From Spirochaetales bacterium (GTDB lineage: Bacteria > Spirochaetota > Spirochaetia > DSM-2461), in the NCBI GenBank assembly GCA_016936555.1, contig JAFGXR010000041.1, forward strand, positions 1-64,000: DNA of 64,000 nt, written 5' to 3'. The position numbers were made by a program, and so were the translations under genes. The notes under the pieces are model-generated. The model was not told the origin of the DNA. It worked only from the letters and a program-made list of their open reading frames with translations, and searched no databases. Below, in pieces: positions 52,949-60,314 of this stretch. The first letter of the stretch is position 1. The number at the start of each line of letters is the position of its first letter.

Positions 52949-54222
52949 GAAAGACTGAAATGCTGTCATTACTGGAAAGCGATCACTACAAAGATATCTT
53001 GACGGAACTTTATGGTCATGAGGTCTATATCTATCAGAAGAACAGATATATCTCTCTTATTGAAAAATTTTCCTCCAGGTTCGGTGACAGGCCTATCCGT
53101 GTCATCAGTAGTCCCGGGAGAACCGAACTTGGGGGCAATCATACTGACCATAACCATGGAAAAGTTCTGGCGGCGTCTATCCAGCTCGATTCGCTGGCTG
53201 TTGTTTCCCCCAGAGAGGACGGTCTCGTTCAAACCTGGTCTGAAGGTTTTCCCGAGCCGTTTACAGCAGATGCAGCTGCTCCGGAACAGGTTCCGGAGAA
53301 TGAAAGTGCCACCAGTTCCCTCATTCGTGGAATTCTCTCTGTTTTCAGAGAAAAAGGATTTAATACAGGCGGTTTTGATGCGTATATTTCCAGTGATGTT
53401 TTAATCGGATCGGGGCTGAGTTCCTCCGCATCTATTGAGGTCCTTATAGGAAAGATCCTCGGCGTTCTCTATAATGATGATACAGTCGGACCGGTTGAAC
53501 TGGCCATTATCGGACAGAAAGCGGAAAATGAATTTCTTCATAAACCCTGTGGTTTGATGGATCAGCTTGCCTGTGCTTATGGCGGAATCGTTGCAATAGA
53601 TTTCGCCGAACCGGGAAAACCGGAAATCCAATCTCTTCACTATTCCTTTGAAGATAGAGGATATAAGCTTCTGGTTGTCGATACGGGGGGAGATCACGCC
53701 GATCTGACAGATGATTATGCCGCGATTCCGAGGGAAATGAAAAGTGTCGCAGAATCTTTCGGTAAAGAGGTTTGCCGCAATATTGACAAGAGTGATTTTT
53801 TGAAAAAAATACCGGAACTGACTGCTCAGCTCGGAGATAGAGCTGTATTGAGAGTTCTGCACTTCATTAATGAGAATTCCAGAGTTGATCAGATGGTCAA
53901 TTCCCTGAAATCAGATAATATGGCTGAATATCTCGAAAGCGTCAAAGCGTCGGGAGATTCATCATATAAATACCTGCAGAATGTTTTCACATCAAAGTTC
54001 GAAACGTCTCAGAAAATTTCTCTGGCAATAGCTTTGACTGAAATGTTCGAGGGTTTCAAAGGAGCTGTCCGCGTCCACGGAGGCGGCTTTGCCGGAACGG
54101 CACAGATTTATATTGAAAAAGAAAGATACGAGTCCTTTAAAAATTATCTCGAGCAATTCTTCGGAACTAAATCGGTGACACCGCTCAGAATCCGGCAGCA
54201 GGGTACAATTGTTGTAATCTAG
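52945..54222 (+). CDS. galK: Galactokinase
   Basis: A 425-residue GHMP kinase that phosphorylates galactose. The galactokinase signature SSPGRTELGGNHTDHNHG is at about residues 54-71, the ATP loop GSGLSSSAS near 155-163, and DTGGDHADLTDDYAAI contains the substrate-binding part. The C-terminal GGGFAGTAQIY is the third GHMP motif. Translated coupled with galT (ATGA overlap). Ends just before an intrinsic terminator. Confidence 0.95.
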   Translation: MRKTEMLSLLESDHYKDILTELYGHEVYIYQKNRYISLIEKFSSRFGDRPIRVISSPGRTELGGNHTDHNHGKVLAASIQLDSLAVVSPREDGLVQTWSEGFPEPFTADAAAPEQVPENESATSSLIRGILSVFREKGFNTGGFDAYISSDVLIGSGLSSSASIEVLIGKILGVLYNDDTVGPVELAIIGQKAENEFLHKPCGLMDQLACAYGGIVAIDFAEPGKPEIQSLHYSFEDRGYKLLVVDTGGDHADLTDDYAAIPREMKSVAESFGKEVCRNIDKSDFLKKIPELTAQLGDRAVLRVLHFINENSRVDQMVNSLKSDNMAEYLESVKASGDSSYKYLQNVFTSKFETSQKISLAIALTEMFEGFKGAVRVHGGGFAGTAQIYIEKERYESFKNYLEQFFGTKSVTPLRIRQQGTIVVI

Positions 54223-54231
54223 AAAAATACG

Positions 54232-54262
54232 CCGGAAATAGTTTATTTCCGGTCCTTTTATT
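54232..54262 (+). terminator. Terminator of galTK
   Basis: A perfect nine-base stem (ccggaaata with tatttccgg), a three-base loop, then tccttttattt. Sits 10 bases after the galK stop. Confidence 0.8.
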
Positions 54263-54281
54263 TCAGGAACACCATTCTATA

Positions 54282-54290
54282 TGCTATAAT
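54282..54290 (+). promoter_or_regulatory. Extended -10 promoter of the RelA/SpoT-TPR gene
   Basis: TGCTATAAT is a perfect extended -10. It ends six bases before the ATG at 54297; no Shine-Dalgarno and no good -35 were seen. Suggests a leaderless mRNA. Confidence 0.65.
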
Positions 54291-54296
54291 TTCTTT

Positions 54297-55556
54297 ATGA
54301 GCGACAGCGAGCTGATTTTTATTCCGGACCGGAAGGAGCTGGAAGAGCAATACACCCGATACCGCGATAAGTTCGAGCATCTCCTTTATGATTTGCAGCA
54401 TGATTTCAGAAGTGAATTAAAAAAAATATCACTCCATGTCACATTGAAAAACAGAGTAAAAGACTTTGACAGTGTCTATCTGAAAGTCCTTGCGAAAAAT
54501 ATCGATTTTGACAAAGCTTTATTTACCCTGACCGATATTATGGGTCTCAGGGTCATATGCCCTTTTATGGAAGATGTGAAAACGGTTGAGGCTTTTATCC
54601 GCAATTATTGTACTGTTATAGAAGAGGAAAGAAAGGGGGAAAACCTATCTTTTCGCGAGTTCGGTTACGAGTCCATACATTTCCTTATCGAAATTCCCGA
54701 GAAACTCAGAAGAAAATACAGTGTGGATAATAGTTTCTGCTGTGAAGTTCAGATCCGCACCATTCTGCAGGATGCCTGGGCGGAAGTTGAGCATGAGCTT
54801 GTATATAAGGCGGAATTTTCTCCCTATGATGAACCTCTTAAGAGAAAACTGGCTGCTTTGAATGCGAATCTCAGTCTTTCCGATATCATATTCCAGGAGA
54901 TCAGGGATTATCAGAGGCAGCTTCACACAGAACTGAACAAAAGGCGTTTTGCATTCAACCGGAGAGTGGAGCATGAAGCGGAAGAACTCTTCAATGAACA
55001 TTTGGATTATTCGGAAATAACACGGAGAAAATATCCCGATCTCGATAAAAACAAATTCCGTAAACAAAGCCCGATTGAGATGGGAAATATAGATAATATG
55101 CTCCTGGAAGCTTTATATGCGCATAATGAAGGGGACTTCGATCAGGCTATTTCAATTTACACTCAAATTCTGAATATGAAACCACAGGATTATGTCAAAC
55201 CGGTTATTTATGTACATCGTGGGATGGCTTATTTCGGGAAGTCTCTCTATGACCTGGCGGAAAAGGATTTCAGTGAAGCGCTGAAAAGGGAGCCGGAAAA
55301 CGATAAGACTTATTATTACAGAGGGATTGTCCATAGTATTAATGAAAATTATACAAAAGCATTGAATGATTTTAACAGAAGCCTTTCCATTAATCCTTAT
55401 CAGTCTTATGTCTTTTACAGCAGAGCCCAGGTTTACTTTCATATTGGTGATTATCCGGCGGCGATGAACGACTGCCGTTCTGCTTTATCGCTAAAACCCG
55501 ATTATCCTGAAGCAAATCATTTCAGAGAACTCATTCAGTCAAAAATGAATTTTTAG
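54297..55556 (+). CDS. RelA/SpoT-type alarmone synthetase domain with TPR tail
   Basis: A 419-residue cytosolic protein. Residues ~20-205 are a RelA/SpoT synthetase domain: KNRVKDFDSVYLK, DIMGLRVIC, GYESIH and EVQIRT...AWAEVEHELVYK. No HD hydrolase, TGS or ACT domain is present, so it is a small-alarmone-synthetase type. From ~265 there are about four TPR repeats (EALYAHNEGDFDQAISIYTQIL, YVHRGMAYFGKSLYDLAEKDF, YYYRGIVHSINENYTKALNDF). The TPRs probably bring partner control to (p)ppGpp synthesis. No partner is evident in the next gene. Confidence 0.85.
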   Translation: MSDSELIFIPDRKELEEQYTRYRDKFEHLLYDLQHDFRSELKKISLHVTLKNRVKDFDSVYLKVLAKNIDFDKALFTLTDIMGLRVICPFMEDVKTVEAFIRNYCTVIEEERKGENLSFREFGYESIHFLIEIPEKLRRKYSVDNSFCCEVQIRTILQDAWAEVEHELVYKAEFSPYDEPLKRKLAALNANLSLSDIIFQEIRDYQRQLHTELNKRRFAFNRRVEHEAEELFNEHLDYSEITRRKYPDLDKNKFRKQSPIEMGNIDNMLLEALYAHNEGDFDQAISIYTQILNMKPQDYVKPVIYVHRGMAYFGKSLYDLAEKDFSEALKREPENDKTYYYRGIVHSINENYTKALNDFNRSLSINPYQSYVFYSRAQVYFHIGDYPAAMNDCRSALSLKPDYPEANHFRELIQSKMNF

Positions 55557-55591
55557 AGGAAAGGAATTATATCTGCTATTATAATTGAAGC

Positions 55592-56332
55592 ATGACCAGA
55601 ACGATTGATGCACGGATCTTTTTTCTCCTTCCTGATATTCGGGATCATAAACGTATTGAGCAGTTGGTTCAACAGGAAATTTGTGAAGCTTTTATCCTGA
55701 ATGAGCCCGCTCTGGTGAAGAAAATACTTCTCCAGCAGGATAAAAGTATTCTGCTCATTGATTATAACACTTTTCCCGATCGTTCCGGACTTGAAGAATA
55801 TTGCCGGGAAATCATCGGGGAATGCGGAGACCACTTATTGCGGGTCTGTATTGTAGGTTCCGAGTCACAACAGGATAACCGGAATCCGAAGGTCTTGTAT
55901 CTATCGAGAGAAGAAGCGGACGACAATGAAAAACTGAAATCTGTCGTTGATGAACTTAATATCTGGGGCCTTCGGAATTATATTCGCTTCGGTAGCCACA
56001 ACAGCCGCATAGCCGTTTTCAGAATGAAGTTTTTTCAGAGCTGGAGAACCGGAGTCATACACGATATTAGCGCCTCCGGTATGTCCTGTTCCTTCGACCG
56101 GCATGATGATATAGATGTAACAGGGAATAGCACGATTATTGAAATCATCATCCACGAACAGATCTTCCGGCTTGAAGGAAATTTTCTGATACGCCGGACT
56201 TTCAAAAACTCCAATATGTTCGTATTGGTTTTTTCATCCAGAAGGGGTGGCGGGAATCTTAAAAAACTTAACAGCATAATCTTTAAACTGACGCGGCAGC
56301 AGGTTCTTGAAAAGATAGAAAAACTTGCCTGA
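55592..56332 (+). CDS. PilZ-type c-di-GMP-binding protein
   Basis: A 246-residue soluble protein. The N-terminal ~115 residues resemble a degenerate receiver-like alpha/beta domain. The PilZ module follows, with RNYIR (RxxxR) near 131-135 and DISASG (DxSxxG) near 157-162, both c-di-GMP-binding motifs intact. It should change conformation on binding c-di-GMP and act on an unknown partner, possibly motility. TATAAT at 55580-55585 ends six bases before the ATG and no ribosome site is seen, so a leaderless mRNA is likely. Confidence 0.78.
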   Translation: MTRTIDARIFFLLPDIRDHKRIEQLVQQEICEAFILNEPALVKKILLQQDKSILLIDYNTFPDRSGLEEYCREIIGECGDHLLRVCIVGSESQQDNRNPKVLYLSREEADDNEKLKSVVDELNIWGLRNYIRFGSHNSRIAVFRMKFFQSWRTGVIHDISASGMSCSFDRHDDIDVTGNSTIIEIIIHEQIFRLEGNFLIRRTFKNSNMFVLVFSSRRGGGNLKKLNSIIFKLTRQQVLEKIEKLA

Positions 56333-56373
56333 AGTTATTTCTATGATTATTTTTTAATAGACAGGGAGCAGAG

Positions 56374-56577
56374 GTGTTCGAAGATCAAGGTGTAACGCCG
56401 AAAAAAATCGGTCAGACACTCATTGAAGAAGGTTTTTTGACGGAGCAGAACGTCCATATAGTTTTGCTCAGACAGGAATTCGGAGATTCCCGCCTATTCG
56501 GACAGATAGCTGCTTCTCTCAACTACCTTTCCAGGCAGGATCTTGAAGGCATTCTCACACAAGTTCAATCGTTTTGA
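56374..56577 (+). CDS. Small protein resembling the MshEN/GspE N-terminal module
   Basis: A 67-residue protein starting at GTG, with AGGGAG 8 bases upstream. The phrase KIGQTLIEEGFLTEQNVHIVLLRQ is like the helical IGQxLIExGxIT module at the N-terminus of type II/IV ATPases, here standing alone. MshEN-type modules can bind c-di-GMP, but the key residues cannot be judged from such a short piece. It lies after the PilZ gene. Confidence 0.5.
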   Translation: MFEDQGVTPKKIGQTLIEEGFLTEQNVHIVLLRQEFGDSRLFGQIAASLNYLSRQDLEGILTQVQSF

Positions 56578-56626
56578 ATCTTCCGTTACTCTTTAACAAA
56601 TAATCGTAAAATTGTAGGATCTACCT

Positions 56627-57265
56627 ATGAAATTTCATAATGATTTGTTCGACCGTATTTCCGATGAGAAGAAAGAACGCATTCTTGATGTGGCTACCGC
56701 GGAATTTTCCAGATTGGGATATAGCGGCACCAATGTGAATGTTATAGCAGAGAAACTGGATGTCAGTGTAGGTTCACTCTATAAGTACTTCAACACAAAA
56801 GAGAATATATTTCTAACTGTTATTAATCGTTCTGTCGAGGTGCTTGAAAAGACTCTCAATGACGTCATGGGCAGTGAGTCCGGCTTTTTTAATAAAATTG
56901 AAAGGATTCTCAGGATAATACAGATCCACTCAAGGGATAATCCTCAGGTCATTAATCTCTACAATGAACTCACAACAGAAGGGAATATAGCTCTGGCCGA
57001 GAGATTATCACATCAGCTTGAAACAATTTCCGCACGATCATACCGTCAGCTTATTGACGAAGCTATCATTCTGGGGAGCATTGATACTTCCATTCATTCG
57101 GGAATTTTTGCTTTCTGTCTTGACAATTTGTTCCTGACTCTGCAGTTTTCATATGCCTCTGAATACTATCGGAACAGGATGAAAATCTATATTGGCGGCG
57201 ACTGGGACAATGATGAGCTGTTGATCATCCAGATGATGAAGTTTATACGCAAAGCCTTTTCATAG
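56627..57265 (+). CDS. TetR-family transcriptional regulator
   Basis: A 212-residue regulator. The N-terminal HTH reads ILDVATAEFSRLGYSGTNVNVIAEKLDVSVGSLYKYFNTKENIF (residues ~18-62 in total), a standard TetR DNA-binding domain. The C-terminal ligand domain is not assignable. TTAACA (56593-56598) and TAGGAT (56615-56620), 16 bases apart, could form a promoter that ends six bases before the ATG. Convergent with the CARF-like regulator, 10 bases away. Confidence 0.88.
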   Translation: MKFHNDLFDRISDEKKERILDVATAEFSRLGYSGTNVNVIAEKLDVSVGSLYKYFNTKENIFLTVINRSVEVLEKTLNDVMGSESGFFNKIERILRIIQIHSRDNPQVINLYNELTTEGNIALAERLSHQLETISARSYRQLIDEAIILGSIDTSIHSGIFAFCLDNLFLTLQFSYASEYYRNRMKIYIGGDWDNDELLIIQMMKFIRKAFS

Positions 57266-57275
57266 ACAAACGGCT

Positions 57276-58607
57276 CTATTTCCCATATTTGTTCATCCAG
57301 TTGCTTAAAGTCTGATAATTGGAAAAGCCGAGCATTTTTGCCGCTTTGGATTTTTTCCCCTCGCAGATTTCAAGGGCTTCCATAATATAGTGCATCGCAA
57401 CATCACCCAGGACATCGTTGAGATTAAAATTTTCTCCCATGGGAATGTCCCGCCATTGATTCAAACGGCTTTCCTGCCTGTCCAGTGAGTTTCTGACCAG
57501 ATCTTCCGTAATGACCGAAGAGCTTTCACCGGATACTCTGGTGACCAGAGAATTCAGTTCATTGAGATTCCCGGGCCAGTTATGACGTTCCAGATACGCC
57601 AGTGCTTTGTCGGAAAAAACCGATGCGGCGCCGTTTCTTTTAAGGATCATTTCTATAATTTGTGGAATTTCATGCTTTCTGGCCCTAAGTGGCTCAAGAA
57701 GAATCAGGTTTCTGCTGATCAAATAGTAAAAACGGCGGTTCAGTTTTTCCAGATCTGCTCTATCCCTGATATTGGCGGTTGCAATAATCTGTATACCGTT
57801 AAACTCGGCCAGCTGTTCCTGAATATAGAAAGGCAGTATTTCAATATTGAAGAAGAGAAAAATCCCCGTATCGCCTTCATTGATCAGTCTGGATATTTCA
57901 GCTGTTTTTTCCTCTATGGCAGCGGGGTTTACCGATCTGAAATTTATCGAGTGATAGGACAGGGATAGATTTTTGACGGCTTCTCTGATGAATGAGGATT
58001 TTCCTGTTCCCTCCTCACCCCAGACCAGAAGATTCCCTCCTTTTTCTATTGCCTGACTGATTCTCACGGATATGCTTTTTTCTTCCGGCAGTTTTGCGGC
58101 TTTCACTGTGAAAATTTTATTTTCCTTGATAGATTCGGGTTTTGACCGGGGAGGCATTGTCTGCCTGACTTCGGCAAAGTGATTATCCGGTTTCTGCTCA
58201 ACAGGCTCATAATCAATCATATGGGGATATATAATAATTCCCTTGTGAATGGTTTTATCGACTATTTCCCACAGGTTTATCTGAAGGGTGTTCTCTCCGG
58301 GAAGATAAAGAAATGATGCATGGCCTTCCTCGGCCAGAAGAATGTATTTGATAATGCTTTCAATTTTACCCAGAATATATTTTTCCGATCCCTTTTCAAG
58401 GGTGACGGCTTTTACGTCCCTATCGAGCTTGTCTGCAATCCAGTTTTTAAAGGAGATTGACAGTTCCCTGTCCTGATTGGTCAGAAGAAAAATCCGGTCT
58501 ACACGATTCTTTTCGGAAATCCGGGTAATATCCAGATCTTCATAATTGTCTACTTTCTGATAATCAAGATGTTCATTGCGGATAAATGAGATAAGAATAT
58601 TTTTCAT
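57276..58607 (-). CDS. CARF/RtcR-like sensor with degenerate AAA+ and Fis-type HTH
   Basis: A 443-residue regulator. Residues 1-130 form an alpha/beta domain (ILISFI...LDY, RIFLLTNQD, FLYLPGENTLQINLWEIV) resembling the CARF-like sensor of RtcR in order and motif placement. Residues ~175-375 form an AAA+ core with Walker A WGEEGTGKSS, but the Walker B aspartate is lost (FLFFNIEIL), the GAFTGA loop is absent and WPGNVREL is WPGNLNEL, so it cannot be a normal sigma-54 activator. The end has a Fis-type HTH (KKSKAAKMLGFSNYQTLSNW). The ligand may be a cyclic or linear oligonucleotide; unproven. Divergent from the phosphatase-kinase operon. TATAAT ends 8 bases before the ATG with no ribosome site. 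Confidence 0.65.
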   Translation of the reverse strand: MKNILISFIRNEHLDYQKVDNYEDLDITRISEKNRVDRIFLLTNQDRELSISFKNWIADKLDRDVKAVTLEKGSEKYILGKIESIIKYILLAEEGHASFLYLPGENTLQINLWEIVDKTIHKGIIIYPHMIDYEPVEQKPDNHFAEVRQTMPPRSKPESIKENKIFTVKAAKLPEEKSISVRISQAIEKGGNLLVWGEEGTGKSSFIREAVKNLSLSYHSINFRSVNPAAIEEKTAEISRLINEGDTGIFLFFNIEILPFYIQEQLAEFNGIQIIATANIRDRADLEKLNRRFYYLISRNLILLEPLRARKHEIPQIIEMILKRNGAASVFSDKALAYLERHNWPGNLNELNSLVTRVSGESSSVITEDLVRNSLDRQESRLNQWRDIPMGENFNLNDVLGDVAMHYIMEALEICEGKKSKAAKMLGFSNYQTLSNWMNKYGK

Positions 58608-58615
58608 ATAAAAGA

Positions 58616-58755
58616 ATTATATGCAAAATTGGGGATCTGGTACACTTCTTTTTTGCTGATGGAGTACTGTGCCGTTTGGCACCATTTCTCGGGTAGGGGA
58701 AGATTTTTCCTTCTGTTACAGATAAAGTGAATAAGTCAGGGAAATGGATTATACT
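58616..58755. promoter_or_regulatory. Divergent control region with inverted repeat
   Basis: On the minus strand TATAAT lies at 58616-58621, 8 bases before the regulator ATG. On the plus strand TATACT lies at 58750-58755, with a weak GTGAAT 17 bases earlier. Between them, at 58669-58682, is the perfect inverted repeat GTGCC-gttt-GGCAC, a candidate binding site for the divergent regulator. Confidence 0.5.
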
Positions 58756-58791
58756 GATAGAAATCCAAAGATAAACTTACAGGAGTATCCA

Positions 58792-59319
58792 ATGGCCGGA
58801 ATTTATGATTCACTGGAAAAAAATATACAGGAGCATCTGCAGATGATCCTTCAGAGCAGCGGTATGGAACAGAGCGAGACTTCTCTGGAAACCCTTGCTT
58901 CCGCCTGGAAAGAAAAGGAAAGTTCCTTTTCCAAACAGATAGACCGAATGGATATGGAGGAGACTGAGGAGATCTCCGCTGATGAAAGTTGCGGTTTTAT
59001 GGTTCTGACTTACTCGGGATCTCTTCTCGGCTCGGGACCTCTTACTGATGAAGGAAGAACTGTTCTGTATGTAAGTGTCGGTATGCGCAAAGACGTCCCG
59101 GAAAAAGCTGAAAAATCCGGCAGTAGACTGAAAGGCCCGATTCACAAAGGAGAACCGGTTGAATTTTCGGTAGGACCTATCAAGCAGAGTTCTCCGGCAT
59201 ACCGTATCGCCAGGATAACCGATAAGATTGCCATAGAAGAACAGAGCGAAAAAATCTCGGAAGCGACACTGATTATCGCCGAAGAATTTATCGATGTAAA
59301 TAAAACAATAATTCTATAG
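58792..59319 (+). CDS. Unknown protein, first gene of the phospho-signalling operon
   Basis: A 175-residue protein from ATG 58792, chosen for CAGGAG seven bases upstream; an in-frame ATG lies 16 codons earlier without a ribosome site. No motif is recognised. The N-terminal ~70 residues are helical and acidic; the rest is beta-rich (GFMVLTYSGSLLGSGPL, TVLYVSVGM, EPVEFSVGPI). It is 8 bases before the phosphatase gene, so it probably works with that system. No signal peptide or membrane segment. Confidence 0.6.
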   Translation: MAGIYDSLEKNIQEHLQMILQSSGMEQSETSLETLASAWKEKESSFSKQIDRMDMEETEEISADESCGFMVLTYSGSLLGSGPLTDEGRTVLYVSVGMRKDVPEKAEKSGSRLKGPIHKGEPVEFSVGPIKQSSPAYRIARITDKIAIEEQSEKISEATLIIAEEFIDVNKTIIL

Positions 59320-59327
59320 AAGTACTT

Positions 59328-60314
59328 ATGAAGGAACAGATTACAAAAATATTGAAGAGAACCAGTGTTCCCGATCCTCTCGAATATCTTAAAAAAGTTG
59401 AAGATTGTCTGGAGGTCCTGACATCCGAGGAAGCTCCCGTCAGGCCGCGCCGTACCGATGGCGGTCCGGGAGGAATAATCAATCTGCTAAAGGGAATTCC
59501 CACTATAATCGTACCGGATTTGCATGCACGTATGAATCTCATCGGTTCTCTCGTCAATCTGCAAAGTGAAGAGGGTGGTTTTTATGAGTTGATGGCGGAA
59601 GAGAAATTGCAGGTTCTTTGCGTAGGAGATGGTTTCCATCGCGAGCTGGATGCGAAAGAGAGATGGCAGGATGCCTTTCGAGAATATGAAAAAGGTTTTA
59701 AAAAGCATGTGGCTATGGATGAGGAAATGAGGGAAAGCCTTGGTCTTATGGAAATGATAATGGAACTGAAATGCGCTTTTCCGCGTAATTTTCATTTTCT
59801 CAAAGGAAATCATGAAAATATCGGAAACGAGGAGGGGGGAGGGAACCACCCCTTCAGGAAATTCGCTTATGAAGGGGATATGGTCAGGACCTGGGTTCTT
59901 CAGTTTATGGGAGAGGAGTTTCTCAACAAGTATTCTGTTTTTGAGAAATTACTTCCTCTTCTGGCAATCGGGGAGAATTTTCTCGTTTCTCATGCCGAAC
60001 CTCTCCGTTTTTTTTCAGAAGAGGAGGTCACAGACTATACTGGCGAAGCGGTTCACGGTCTGACATGGACAGCAAATGGAGAAGCGGAAGAGGGCGGCGT
60101 AAGACAGATGTTGGATATTTATCTTCCAGAAGATGTTTCAAAAGGGGCTCTCTACCTCGGAGGACATCGAATCATTACGGAAAAATACAGATTGAGGGCT
60201 GGAGGAGATTTTGTACAGATTCATAATCCATGGAAGTATCAGATCGTCTTTCTCAAGCCCGGCTGTCCGATAGATCTGGAAAAGGATATTATTGAAATAC
60301 CGGGGAAAAACTAA
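59328..60314 (+). CDS. PPP-type metallophosphoesterase
   Basis: A 328-residue calcineurin-like phosphatase. Metal motifs: PDLHAR (63-68, for the usual GDxHG), GDGFHRE (100-106, for GDxVDRG; the second Asp is His) and GNHEN (160-164), followed by SHAEP and GGHR with later His ligands. Such enzymes hydrolyse phospho-serine/threonine. The altered second motif may change activity or specificity. Its stop overlaps the kinase ATG by one base, so it is a natural opponent of the kinase. No membrane segment; acts in the cytosol. Confidence 0.82.
   Translation: MKEQITKILKRTSVPDPLEYLKKVEDCLEVLTSEEAPVRPRRTDGGPGGIINLLKGIPTIIVPDLHARMNLIGSLVNLQSEEGGFYELMAEEKLQVLCVGDGFHRELDAKERWQDAFREYEKGFKKHVAMDEEMRESLGLMEMIMELKCAFPRNFHFLKGNHENIGNEEGGGNHPFRKFAYEGDMVRTWVLQFMGEEFLNKYSVFEKLLPLLAIGENFLVSHAEPLRFFSEEEVTDYTGEAVHGLTWTANGEAEEGGVRQMLDIYLPEDVSKGALYLGGHRIITEKYRLRAGGDFVQIHNPWKYQIVFLKPGCPIDLEKDIIEIPGKN

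Noticed and set aside
58677-58691. A TGGCAC that looks like the -24 part of a sigma-54 promoter
   Set aside because: The required GC at the -12 position is absent (cg at 58690-58691), and the sequence is better explained as half of the inverted repeat.
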